From Myxococcota bacterium (GTDB lineage Bacteria > Myxococcota_A > UBA9160 > UBA6930): a DNA stretch of 61,947 bases. The stretch spans positions 1-61,947 of the forward strand of contig JANQFK010000071.1 in NCBI GenBank assembly GCA_028277885.1, written 5' to 3'. Below are positions 50,635-58,492 of this stretch, piece after piece. The notes under the pieces were generated by a model that saw only the letters and a list, made by a program, of their open reading frames with translations, was not told where the DNA came from and ran no database searches. The position numbers and the translations under genes were made by a program. The first letter of the stretch is position 1. The number at the start of each line of letters is the position of its first letter.

Positions 50635-51507
50635 TCAGCTGCGCTTCTGACGCGAGCCGAAGAGCGCCAGGCCGCCGAGGCCGCCCACCAGCAGCAGTGC
50701 GGTCGACGGCTCCGGAACCACCGTGAGGGTGAAGGTCCCGTTGTAGCCGTCGGGCCCGATGGAGCGGCCCCAGGTGCTGTACTCGTCCACCGCCTGGTCG
50801 ATCACGCTCTGGCGGCCGAACAGCGTGCCCGACTCCTCGCCACCGGAGGCGCTCGAGCAGATCGAGCCGTTGCAGCCGTCGTTGGTGAAGGCGCTGAGGT
50901 CGAAGTCGAGAGTGATGCCCACGCTCGCGTTGCCCGTGCCCGTGAGCACGGTGGTGGTGGCGAGGGAGTTCGAGAACTGCGCCGAGGACTCGCAGCTGTT
51001 CGCGCAGTCCACCGAGCGGGAGGAGCCGCCGATGTTGTAGTTGGAGCCGTTCACGGTGGTGGTGACGGTGCTGATGCTGGTGCTGCCGTCCTGCTGGTTG
51101 CCGACGGCCGACGCGGCGCCGTCGCCCCGCTGGGCGTGCAGACCGAGGATGCTCGCGTTCAGGTCCACGCGCCAGGACTCGCTCCCGCCCGCGGTGATGT
51201 TCAGGGTGAAGTTGCGGTTGAAGTTCAGGTTCTTGGTGCCGTCACCGCCGCCGTCGATGGCCACCACGCCGTTCGCCGAGATGAAGGCCTGCGCGGTCGA
51301 ACCCAGCGTGGCCGTGCCGCCGCCGCTCGCCGTCGAGTCCCAGGCGGCTCCGAAATCGGTGCCGAAGACGCCGCTGTCACCGCTGCAGGTGCCGCCGCTG
51401 ATGCCGCTGCAGACCGTGTTGTCGGAGCCGTTGACGATCGAGATCGTCGCCGAGTGGGCCGGCCCCGCCAGGAGCAGCGCGCAGAGAGCGATGGGCCACA
51501 GTCGCAT
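50635..51507 (-). CDS. PEP-CTERM secreted protein
   Basis: 290 residues. The ATG at 51507 has GGAAGGGGAA upstream and starts a signal peptide (RLWPIALCALLLAGPAHS). The mature part is Ser/Gly/Thr/Asn-rich and predicted beta, with two Cys pairs near the N-terminus and around 180-240, typical of PEP-CTERM matrix proteins. The end is VPEPSTALLLVGGLGGLALFGSRQKRS, a canonical PEP-CTERM with Pro-Glu-Pro, membrane helix and basic tail. Its codon usage contains fewer G/C third positions than neighbours, as judged by eye. A sigma-54-type site upstream suggests RpoN-dependent control, as known for PrsK/PrsR-regulated PEP-CTERM genes. Confidence 0.88.
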   Translation of the reverse strand: MRLWPIALCALLLAGPAHSATISIVNGSDNTVCSGISGGTCSGDSGVFGTDFGAAWDSTASGGGTATLGSTAQAFISANGVVAIDGGGDGTKNLNFNRNFTLNITAGGSESWRVDLNASILGLHAQRGDGAASAVGNQQDGSTSISTVTTTVNGSNYNIGGSSRSVDCANSCESSAQFSNSLATTTVLTGTGNASVGITLDFDLSAFTNDGCNGSICSSASGGEESGTLFGRQSVIDQAVDEYSTWGRSIGPDGYNGTFTLTVVPEPSTALLLVGGLGGLALFGSRQKRS

Positions 51508-51586
51508 TCCGGTTCCCCTTCCGGTTGGAACACCACACCTGGGAACCGGCGCAACTGCCGACTCCCCTTCCCGTACCCGGGGAGAG

Positions 51587-51602
51587 TGCAAGGGCCATGC
51601 CC
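51587..51602 (-). promoter_or_regulatory. Sigma-54-type (-24/-12) promoter of PEP-CTERM gene
   Basis: Minus strand GGGCATGGCCCTTGCA: GG-N10-GC with the TTGCA element intact, against consensus TGGCACG-N4-TTGCW. About 80-95 bases before the ATG at 51507. No other site this good was noticed in the window. The remaining 120 bases upstream are relatively AT-rich and could bind an activator. Confidence 0.6.
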
Positions 51603-51724
51603 TGGACGGGCCAACAGTCAAGTGTTCGAAAACCATCAGGAAATCATCTCATCACCTACGGGGAGGGGGCCCCGAGCGGAAGGCACCTTCCACTTCGACG
51701 GAAAAGGTTTTCACCAAACGTCGT

Positions 51725-52528
51725 TCAGGGGATCCAGTGGACCCGCGGCGCGTCGGGCTCCAGCAGCTCCAGCACCACCCACAGACCGAGGGCCGTGGCG
51801 TGGGGGTCGGAGGCCCCGGCCCGGGGGTGGGCGGGCCAGCCCCCGTCGGCGCGCTGGAGGTCGAGCAGCGTGTCCACCCACTCGTCCCGCATCCGGTCGC
51901 CGGCCCCGGCGTAGAACAGCATCGCCAGCCCCTCGATCCAGATGTCCGTGCCCACCCGGTGGCGGCCCTCGAGGGCGGCGCGCTGCTCGAGCATCCGCTC
52001 GAGCGCCGGAATCTGCTCGGCGTGGAGCCGCGCGAGCTCCAGCTCCGAGCGGCAGCCGTTCTCGAGGGTCCACTCCGCCGCCGCCACGGCATGGGTCAGC
52101 GCGTAGGCGCCCTTGGCGGTGGCCTGGCCCAGCACGTCGACCCAGTCGTCGGGCAGCGGGATGGTGCGGCAGTGGATCGCGGCGGCGCTGATGCGATCGA
52201 TGGGCGACTCGAAGGCCGCGATCTGGCGGACGTCCACCTGCCGGGCCGGGTCCACGAGACGCCCGAACACGGCGAAGTAGTCGGCGGGCTCCACGCCCTC
52301 CCGCGCGTCGTGGGGGGTCCGGCCGTCCTGGATCTCGACGGTGACGCCGAAGCGACGGTGCAGGTAGCCGAACACCACCGACCAGCCGACCTCGAGGCGC
52401 GTCACCTCGTTGGGGAAGTAGGCGAGGGCCCGGTCCCGCGCCGCGCGCAGCCGCTCCTCCCGGGGCGTGCAGGCGACGAGGGCGGGAAGCGCTGCCGCCA
52501 GCAGCGCCGCCACGAGCAGCCGCTGCAC
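51725..52528 (-). CDS. Lipoprotein with predicted alpha/alpha-toroid region
   Basis: 267 residues from a GTG at 52528, two bases after the hydroxylase stop. Lipobox ALVAC places the lipidated Cys at 20. The C-terminal half is helical with a prenyltransferase/terpene-cyclase-like alpha/alpha-toroid pattern (MRDEWVDTLLDLQRADGGWPAHPRAGASDPHATALGLWVVLELL). The DGGWP string is characteristic of that fold, but only about one repeat is recognisable and the catalytic DxDD motif is missing. It is probably a periplasmic structural or binding lipoprotein. Tight spacing suggests co-expression with the LpxO-like hydroxylase. Confidence 0.72.
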   Translation of the reverse strand: MQRLLVAALLAAALPALVACTPREERLRAARDRALAYFPNEVTRLEVGWSVVFGYLHRRFGVTVEIQDGRTPHDAREGVEPADYFAVFGRLVDPARQVDVRQIAAFESPIDRISAAAIHCRTIPLPDDWVDVLGQATAKGAYALTHAVAAAEWTLENGCRSELELARLHAEQIPALERMLEQRAALEGRHRVGTDIWIEGLAMLFYAGAGDRMRDEWVDTLLDLQRADGGWPAHPRAGASDPHATALGLWVVLELLEPDAPRVHWIP

Positions 52529-52530
52529 CG

Positions 52531-53292
52531 CTAGAGCCCGAGGCGTCGCTGCACCCAGAGACGCACCCGGAACGCCGCCCCCAGCACGGCGTGGACCGCG
52601 CGGGTGGCGGGCCGCGGCAGCTTCTTCAGCACGGGGAGCTTCGTGGCGCACCACTTCATCGCGATCGCGGCGAGCGCCTTCCCGGCGATCGCGTAGCGGG
52701 CGTCGAAGTACTCGGGGCGGATCACGTCCACCACGAGCACCAGGCGCCGCTGGTCGGTGCGGTTCCAGGCGTAGTGGCGGTGGGCGATCTGGATGGCGAA
52801 GCAGCGGCCCTCCTCCCAGCCCCGCTCCTCGCGGCCCACCCGGATGCCGAGCTCGGGCAGCCCCGCGGGCACCCGGATGCCGAGGTGGGTGCGGATCAGC
52901 GCGCTGCAGTCGCCCCTGTGGGCCTTGATGCGGGTGTGCGGCTCGAGCACGGCGATCTGGGCGAGGCACATGCCGGGGATCTGGCGCACCACGCGGTCCA
53001 CCGTCGGGAAGCGCGCACAGGCCGCCGGGTAGCGCAGGAAGTACGAGTAGAGGTTCACCGTGCGCCAGCCCGCCTCGGAGTAGGCGTAGGGGGTGAAGTT
53101 GGCCGGGAAGCTCTCGGCATCGGCGGCGAAGACCGCCTCGATCTCGTCGCGCAGCGCCGGGTAGCTCTCCTCCAGGAGCTTCACCCAGGGCAGCGTCGAG
53201 ACGTCGTAGAAGCGCGGCTCGCGCCCCTTGTACCACTCGGGGCCGACGTAGAAGAAGAGCGGCTCCGGGGCCGTTGTGCTCGGCGACGACAC
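52531..53292 (-). CDS. Aspartyl/asparaginyl beta-hydroxylase-family dioxygenase (LpxO-like)
   Basis: 253 residues from a GTG at 53292. The iron site matches the family: His125 in RIKAHRGDCS, a second His in AHRHYAWN (171/173) and the 2-oxoglutarate Arg in RRLVLVVDVIRP. IRTHLGI is also conserved. It is an Fe(II)/2-oxoglutarate hydroxylase; in the LpxO branch the substrate is the lipid A acyl chain, otherwise protein Asp/Asn. The setting in an envelope-glycan locus favours an envelope substrate, but this is inference. A basic C-terminus may contact the membrane. TAGGAT lies 8 bases before the start. Confidence 0.88.
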   Translation of the reverse strand: MSSPSTTAPEPLFFYVGPEWYKGREPRFYDVSTLPWVKLLEESYPALRDEIEAVFAADAESFPANFTPYAYSEAGWRTVNLYSYFLRYPAACARFPTVDRVVRQIPGMCLAQIAVLEPHTRIKAHRGDCSALIRTHLGIRVPAGLPELGIRVGREERGWEEGRCFAIQIAHRHYAWNRTDQRRLVLVVDVIRPEYFDARYAIAGKALAAIAMKWCATKLPVLKKLPRPATRAVHAVLGAAFRVRLWVQRRLGL

Positions 53293-53300
53293 GACCGGCC

Positions 53301-53306
53301 ATCCTA
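53301..53306 (-). promoter_or_regulatory. TAGGAT -10-like box, predicted leaderless start of hydroxylase gene
   Basis: Minus strand TAGGAT, 8 bases before the GTG at 53292; no Shine-Dalgarno in the gap GGCCGGTC. Confidence 0.45.
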
Positions 53307-53334
53307 CCCCGGCGCGGGCGGCCTTGGAAAGCGC

Positions 53335-55254
53335 TCAGCGGCCGACGCGGTAGAGGGTGCCGGCCGGCCCGGCGACGACCTCGACGAGCGCCGGCGAGGG
53401 ATCGAAGCGGAGCGGCGCCGCGGCCGGCGCGTACACCCAGCCGGCGCCGCTCTCCACGATCGCCGCGAGGGCGGTGGCGCGCCCCTTCGCGTCGAACACC
53501 GCCTCGAGCTCCCGGCGCCGCCGGAGCAGCTCCTCCTCGGGGAGCACCTTGGCGGCCGACAGCAGGCTGAGGCGCACCGAGCGCCCCGCGAGCCAGGTGA
53601 CGGGCGAGGGGAAGTCGCGCCGCGAGCCGATGGAGGGCTCGAGCACCACCGCGTCCGCCGGAACCCGGGCCCGGATCTCCGCCATCAGTGCGATCTCGTC
53701 CGGCGGCACGCGCTGCGCGGGCGGCGCGCCGAGGCCGAGGGGACCGAGGACGTGCAGCGTGCCCGGCAGCACCAGGGCCGCGGCCACGAATAGCCCCGGC
53801 CAGCGGCCCTCGCGCAGCCAGCGCGCGAGCACCAGGGCCGCGAAGGGCCAGAGCGAGCCCGTCGCGATCCAGGCGAACTGGAGGCCGTTCAGATGGTGCG
53901 GCCGCGTGGTGAAGACGCTGGCGGCGCCGAGGCCGAGCAGGGCGGTGAGCCCCACCCAGCGATGCAGCGCCGCGCGCCCCGGGTCCGCTCCCCGGGCGCC
54001 GCGCCAGAGCTCGGGCAACGCGATGGCGCGGGCGCCGAGCGCCACCGCCCCCATGAGCGCGATGGATCCCACCGTCACCGCGAGCAGGCCCGGATCGGCG
54101 AGCCGTCCGGCCTGGAAGGCACCGAAGGAGCGGAACGAGAGGTCGTGGCTGCCGAGGGCAGCGTCGGCCAGGTAGCGCGGCACGCAGCCCACGCACGCCT
54201 GGAAGGCGGTGAGGTCGCGGCCCGCCAGCGCGCGGGCCCAAAGCAGCTTCTCGACCACGAAGGGCGTCGAAGCCAGGGCCGCCACGCCCGCAGCGAGGCG
54301 CACGCCCGCCGCCAGCGCCGCCGGTGCCCCGCGCAGCGCGAGGAGCGCCAGCGCGCCCAGCAGCGGGGCCCAGACGAACACCTTGGTCTCGAACGTGAAC
54401 GCGACCAGCAGACCGGCGACGACCGCCGCACGCCGGTCGCCCGGCCCGAGCCCGCCGACCAGCAGGAAGGCCGCGAAGGTGAGCTGGAGCGCCGGCGTCA
54501 CCGGGTTGAAGGCGAAGAGGTACGGGCCGAAGAAGCTCCAGGTGTCGAGGGCGAGCACGTCGAGCCCGAACGCGGCGCCGAGGGGCCGGAGCCAGAAGGA
54601 GGGATCGCCACCGAGCACCACGAGGCCGGCGGCCAGGCTCGCCGCGCCGCGTCCAGCGCCCAGCAGCCGCACCAGCGCGATCGCCGAGAGCGAGAGCCCG
54701 AGGTTCTCGACCAGCGGCACCAGGCGCATCACCACGTCGAGCATCGGCGTGCCCAGCGCGTGGAGCCCGACCATCACGCCGTAGGGGAGGTAGGTGGTGG
54801 TCGTGGTCGCGCCTCCCGTGAAGGGGAACGCGACGGGCAGCCCGGTCTCGTGGATCTGGAGCGCGAGGGAGGCGTAGACCAGCGGGTCCGTGGTGGCGTC
54901 CCGGCCGTGGAAGACGAGCGCGCCGTCCGCATCGAGGAGCCCGCCGCGAGCCACGACCGCGACCACGAGCACGACCGAGGAGGCCACGGCCACGAGCACG
55001 GGCAGGCCGAGCCCCGAGGTCGGGCCGGGCTCCGGTGCACGCGCTCGCCGGCGCGTCCACCACCACGCCGCCACGCCGAGGAGCGCCCAGGCGTGGATCG
55101 CCGCCGCGCCCAGGCTCGAGACCGCCGCCAGCGAGACGACCGCCAGCCCGACGCGGCCCAGCGCGAGGGCGAGGACGAGCCGCTCGAGCCGGTCCCGGCC
55201 GAGGCCCAGCAGCGCCACCGCGGCCGCTCCGGGCGCCAGCCACGCCGCCCCCAC
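53335..55254 (-). CDS. Multi-pass membrane protein, GT-C-like
   Basis: About 639 residues if started at the GTG at 55254; a CTG at 55284 would add ten residues and lengthen the first membrane segment. Around 12 hydrophobic segments run from the N-terminus to about residue 440, and a soluble C-terminal domain follows (from DEIALMAEIRARVPADAVVLEPSIGSRRDF). Architecture and position next to a polyprenyl-phosphate GT2 suggest a GT-C glycosyltransferase or a related membrane enzyme using lipid-linked sugars. The first extracytoplasmic loop contains LDADGALVFHGRDATTDPLVY, where acidic residues could be catalytic. I cannot name the family. The start is uncertain. Confidence 0.72.
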   Translation of the reverse strand: MGAAWLAPGAAAVALLGLGRDRLERLVLALALGRVGLAVVSLAAVSSLGAAAIHAWALLGVAAWWWTRRRARAPEPGPTSGLGLPVLVAVASSVVLVVAVVARGGLLDADGALVFHGRDATTDPLVYASLALQIHETGLPVAFPFTGGATTTTTYLPYGVMVGLHALGTPMLDVVMRLVPLVENLGLSLSAIALVRLLGAGRGAASLAAGLVVLGGDPSFWLRPLGAAFGLDVLALDTWSFFGPYLFAFNPVTPALQLTFAAFLLVGGLGPGDRRAAVVAGLLVAFTFETKVFVWAPLLGALALLALRGAPAALAAGVRLAAGVAALASTPFVVEKLLWARALAGRDLTAFQACVGCVPRYLADAALGSHDLSFRSFGAFQAGRLADPGLLAVTVGSIALMGAVALGARAIALPELWRGARGADPGRAALHRWVGLTALLGLGAASVFTTRPHHLNGLQFAWIATGSLWPFAALVLARWLREGRWPGLFVAAALVLPGTLHVLGPLGLGAPPAQRVPPDEIALMAEIRARVPADAVVLEPSIGSRRDFPSPVTWLAGRSVRLSLLSAAKVLPEEELLRRRRELEAVFDAKGRATALAAIVESGAGWVYAPAAAPLRFDPSPALVEVVAGPAGTLYRVGR

Positions 55255-55292
55255 CCCCCAGCCGGCGGCGAGGACCGTCCCCAGCGCGTCCG

Positions 55293-56234
55293 CTATCGCG
55301 GCGCTCCTCGCGACGGGCCCGGCGGATCCGCCGACCCCTCGATCTCGTCGAGGTCGCGCCGCAGCTGGTAGAAGGGCAGCCCCTGGCCGACCTGGTAGAG
55401 CCGCTGGGCGTACTCGCCCAGCAGCGAGAGCAGCCCGCCGAGCAGGCCCGCGGCGAGGACCACGAGGCCATTCGTCCCGGCGCCCGCCGCGAGGGCGACC
55501 GCGCCGCCGACCGCCGCCGCGACCGAGACGAGGCCGCTCACCAGGAACGGACGCCGTGCGGTGAGCAGGTAGTAGTCCATCGCGATGCCGAGGAGCGTCG
55601 GGAAGGAGTGCCCGCCGCGGCCCTCCTTCGGGACGTGTCGGATCGACACCTCGCTGACCGAGTGCGCCCGCTGGAGCAGCAGCGGCGTGATCAGCCGGCG
55701 CTTCTCGCCCTCGGCCTCGAGGTCGCGCACCAGGCGCGCCTCCATGGCGCGCATCGCGCAGCCGATGTCGCGCACCCGCGTCCCCGTCTGCCGCCGCACG
55801 TAGGCGTTGAGCAGCAGCGAGGGAAGCCTGCGCGTGAGCAGCGGCGAGCGGCGCCGCTCGCGCACGCCGCAGACGAGGTCGTGGCCCCGGTCCAGGCCCG
55901 CCAGCAGCCGCGGGATGTCCTCGGGGAAGTTCTCGAGATCGGCGTCCATGCACACCACGCGCTTGCCGCGCACCTGGTCGAAGCCCGCGCACATCGCCGA
56001 CTGGCCGCCGAAGTTCCGCGTGAGGGCGAAGACGCGCACGCGCGGGTCCCGGGCGGCGCGCCGCAGCAGCACCTCGAGGCTCGCGTCCTTGGAGCCGTCG
56101 TCCACGAAGACGAGCTCGAACTCCGCGCCCATCTCCTCGAGCACCTGGACCTGGCGGTCGATCAGCTCGGAGAGGGTGGACCCGTTGTCGAAGACGGGCA
56201 CCACCACGGAGACGTCCGGAGCGCGGGCGGGCAC
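55293..56234 (-). CDS. Polyprenyl-phosphate glycosyltransferase, GT2 (GtrB/ArnC-like)
   Basis: 313 residues from a GTG at 56234. The GT-A fold is clear: VSVVVPVFDNGSTLSELI, FELVFVDDGSKDASLEVL, FALTRNFGGQSAMCAGFDQVRGKRVVCMDADLENFPEDIP, where DAD is the metal site. Two C-terminal membrane segments (about 232-280) place it in the DPM1/GtrB/ArnC group that loads a sugar onto undecaprenyl phosphate. It would act at the inner face of the cytoplasmic membrane to supply the neighbouring flippase-like and GT-C-like proteins. TATGCT lies 9 bases before the start. Confidence 0.92.
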   Translation of the reverse strand: MPARAPDVSVVVPVFDNGSTLSELIDRQVQVLEEMGAEFELVFVDDGSKDASLEVLLRRAARDPRVRVFALTRNFGGQSAMCAGFDQVRGKRVVCMDADLENFPEDIPRLLAGLDRGHDLVCGVRERRRSPLLTRRLPSLLLNAYVRRQTGTRVRDIGCAMRAMEARLVRDLEAEGEKRRLITPLLLQRAHSVSEVSIRHVPKEGRGGHSFPTLLGIAMDYYLLTARRPFLVSGLVSVAAAVGGAVALAAGAGTNGLVVLAAGLLGGLLSLLGEYAQRLYQVGQGLPFYQLRRDLDEIEGSADPPGPSRGAPR

Positions 56235-56243
56235 GGCGGAGCC

Positions 56244-56249
56244 AGCATA
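56244..56249 (-). promoter_or_regulatory. TATGCT -10-like box, predicted leaderless start of GT2 gene
   Basis: Minus strand TATGCT in the 17-base gap before the GTG at 56234 (9 bases away). No Shine-Dalgarno. Confidence 0.45.
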
Positions 56250-56251
56250 CC

Positions 56252-57310
56252 TCAGGCCGCCTCGGGCCCCTCCCGGGTCCGGCGCGCCGCGCCGAGCAGC
56301 TCTCCGGGAGCCAGGTGGTCGCGCCACAGGAACCAGAGCGCCGGCAGCGCCTGGAGCACCCAGGTGAGGGCGTGGAGCACCAGCGCGAAGGCGAGGGCCG
56401 GCGCGTCGAAGGCCCCGCCCGCCACGCCGAAGAGCGCGAGGGCGCCGCGCACCGAGCCCTCGAAGACCCCGGCGAACCCGGGCGGCGCGGGGAGCGCGAG
56501 GCCGAGGGACGCGATGCCGCTCACGCCGAGGCCCTCGACGAACCCGATGCGATCGCCGAAGCCGAAGCCCCGGGCGAGGATCGCCGTGATCGCGCCCACG
56601 CTGGCGAAGGTGACGAGGGTGAGGGCGGCCAGGGGGAGCAGGAGCCGCGGCTGCCGCAGCGCGCCGACGCCGGCCACGAAGCTGCGCGCGAAGCCGAGCC
56701 CCGACGCCGCGATGCGGCTCGCCGCGCCGCCCGGCGCGCGCCGCTCGAGCCACGCGGCCACCGAGGCGGCCAGTGCGAGTGCGCGCTCGTGGAGCACCAC
56801 GAGGCCGAGCAGCCCCGCGAGCAGCGGAGCGAGGAGGACCAGCGCGAGGCGGCGCGCCCAGGCGAGGGCCGCCGCGCCCGCCGCCTCGGGCGGAGGCGCC
56901 CACAGCAGCACGCAGAGCACCAGGCCGAGCACCGCCAGCAGGTCGATCGCCCGCTCGGCGAACACCACGCCGAAGCCCGCGCCGAGGGGCACGCCGTGGC
57001 GCCGCCTCCAGAGCCACGGACGCACCGCCTCGCCGAGGCGCGCCGGGAAGGTCCCGATGCAGAAGAACCCGATGCTCAGGATCGCGAGCTCGTCGCGGTA
57101 GCCGGTGTCCGGCGCGAGCCCGCGCACCAGGACGAGCTGGCGCAGCGCACGCACCGCGATCTGGAGCGCGAACAGCCCCGCCACCGGCGCGAGGACCCGC
57201 GCGTCCATGCCCGCCAGCGCCGCGCCCAGCTCCGCGAGCGGCACGCCCCGGAAGGCCAGGGCCAGGAAGACCGCGCCGAAGAGCAGCCCGAGCGCGACGC
57301 GCGCGCGCAA
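56252..57310 (-). CDS. Flippase-like UPF0104/AglD-family membrane protein
   Basis: 352 residues from a TTG at 57310, one base after the WecE stop. About eight membrane segments. The patterns LAFRGVPLAELGAALAGMDARVLAPVAGLFALQIAVRALRQLVLVRGL, GFFCIGTFPARLGEAVRPWL, FAERAIDLLAVLGLVLCVLL and LGLALPAPPGFAGVFEG are those of the lysylphosphatidylglycerol-synthase membrane domain/AglD/UPF0104 family. Related proteins are associated with translocation of lipid-linked sugars or phospholipids. The neighbouring GT2 gene supports a role in moving a lipid-linked sugar. No ATG is near the N-terminus. Confidence 0.85.
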   Translation of the reverse strand: MRARVALGLLFGAVFLALAFRGVPLAELGAALAGMDARVLAPVAGLFALQIAVRALRQLVLVRGLAPDTGYRDELAILSIGFFCIGTFPARLGEAVRPWLWRRRHGVPLGAGFGVVFAERAIDLLAVLGLVLCVLLWAPPPEAAGAAALAWARRLALVLLAPLLAGLLGLVVLHERALALAASVAAWLERRAPGGAASRIAASGLGFARSFVAGVGALRQPRLLLPLAALTLVTFASVGAITAILARGFGFGDRIGFVEGLGVSGIASLGLALPAPPGFAGVFEGSVRGALALFGVAGGAFDAPALAFALVLHALTWVLQALPALWFLWRDHLAPGELLGAARRTREGPEAA

Positions 57311-57311
57311 C

Positions 57312-58460
57312 TCAGCCCGCCGACCGCGTCCCGAGCCCCTCCGCCACGGTCCTGGCGACCCGGGCGACCTCGCCCTCGGTGAGGTCGTTGAACATGGGCA
57401 GCCGCAGCAGCCTCCGGCTCACGTCCTCGGCGACGTGCAGCTCGCCCCAGCGTCCGAAGCGCCGGCCGCCCTCGGACTCGTGCAGCGGGATGTAGTGGCG
57501 CACGGCCTGGATGCCGCGGTCGGCCAGGAAGGCGAGCAGCGCGTCGCGGGTGGCCTGATCCGGGAGCAGCACGTAGAAGAGGTGGTGGTTGGTGCGCGCG
57601 CCCTCGGGCGTCACCGGCAGCCGCAGCAGCCCGCGCTCCTCCAGGGGCTCGAGCTGGGCGCGGTACCAGCCGGCGATCCCGGCGCGCAGGGCGGAGATCT
57701 CCTCGAGCTTCTCGAGCTGGGCGAGCAGGTAGGCGCACAGCAGCTCGCTCTGGGCGTAGGCGGAGCCGAGGTCCACCCAGGTGTACTGGTCCACCTGGCC
57801 GCGCAGGAACCGGCTGCGGTCGGTGCCGCGGTCGCGCAGGATCTCGGCGCGCTCCACCAGCTCCGGCGCGTTCACGCACAGCGCACCGCCCTGGCCGCAG
57901 GTGTAGTTCTTCGTCTCGTGGAAGCTGTAGCCGGCGAGCTGGCCGATGGCGCCGAGGTGGCGGTCGCGCCAGGTCGCGTTCACGCCCTGGGCGGCGTCCT
58001 CCACCACCAGCGCGCCGGCGCGCTCGGCGAGGGACCCGATGGCGTCCATCTCGCAGCCGACCCCGGCGTAGTGGACCGGGACGATGGCGCGCGTGCGCTC
58101 CGTGATCGCCTCGGCCACCCGGGCCTCGTCGAGGTTCAGGGTGTCGGGCCGGACGTCGACGAAGACCGGCGTCGCCCCGGCCCGGGCGAACGCGCAGGCG
58201 GTGGAGACGAAGGTGAAGGAGGGCATGATCGCCTCGTCGCCCTCCTCGAACCCGCACAGCAGCGCCGCGATCTCGAGGGCCGAGGTGCAGGAGGTCGTCA
58301 TCAGCGCGCGCCCCACCCCGAAGCGCTCCTGGAGGACGCGGCTGCAGGCCGCGGTGAAGTGGCCGTCCGTGGAGGCGTTGCCCCGGGCGACGGCCTCGGC
58401 CACGTAGGCGAGCTCGTTGCCGGCCAGGAAGGGCTTGTTGAAGGGGATCGACCAGCCCAT
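57312..58460 (-). CDS. wecE: dTDP-4-amino-4,6-dideoxygalactose transaminase
   Basis: 382 residues. It matches E. coli WecE/RffA across its length from memory of that sequence: IPFNKPFLAGNELAYV, SCTSALEIAALL, IMPSFTFVSTACAF, PVFVDVRPDTLNLDE, IVPVHYAGVGCEMDAI, VVEDAAQGVNATW, SFHETKNYTCGQGGA (PLP Lys184), RGQVDQYTWVDLGSAY and HYIPLHES. It transaminates dTDP-4-keto-6-deoxyglucose to dTDP-Fuc4N, a sugar of envelope polysaccharides. The RmlB-like gene upstream could supply its substrate. A TATAGT box lies 9 bases before the ATG. Confidence 0.93.
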   Translation of the reverse strand: MGWSIPFNKPFLAGNELAYVAEAVARGNASTDGHFTAACSRVLQERFGVGRALMTTSCTSALEIAALLCGFEEGDEAIMPSFTFVSTACAFARAGATPVFVDVRPDTLNLDEARVAEAITERTRAIVPVHYAGVGCEMDAIGSLAERAGALVVEDAAQGVNATWRDRHLGAIGQLAGYSFHETKNYTCGQGGALCVNAPELVERAEILRDRGTDRSRFLRGQVDQYTWVDLGSAYAQSELLCAYLLAQLEKLEEISALRAGIAGWYRAQLEPLEERGLLRLPVTPEGARTNHHLFYVLLPDQATRDALLAFLADRGIQAVRHYIPLHESEGGRRFGRWGELHVAEDVSRRLLRLPMFNDLTEGEVARVARTVAEGLGTRSAG

Positions 58461-58469
58461 GCAGGCGCC

Positions 58470-58475
58470 ACTATA
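58470..58475 (-). promoter_or_regulatory. TATAGT -10-like box, predicted leaderless start of wecE
   Basis: Minus strand TATAGT, the best single -10 match in the window, 9 bases before the ATG at 58460; no Shine-Dalgarno. Confidence 0.55.
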
Positions 58476-58492
58476 TCAGAGGAGCCCGGCGC

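Noticed and set aside
51725..55471. 1248-residue open frame ending in the alpha/alpha-toroid lipoprotein
   Set aside because: The real gene begins at 52528 with a lipobox; upstream residues are shadow of the hydroxylase and GT-C-like genes.
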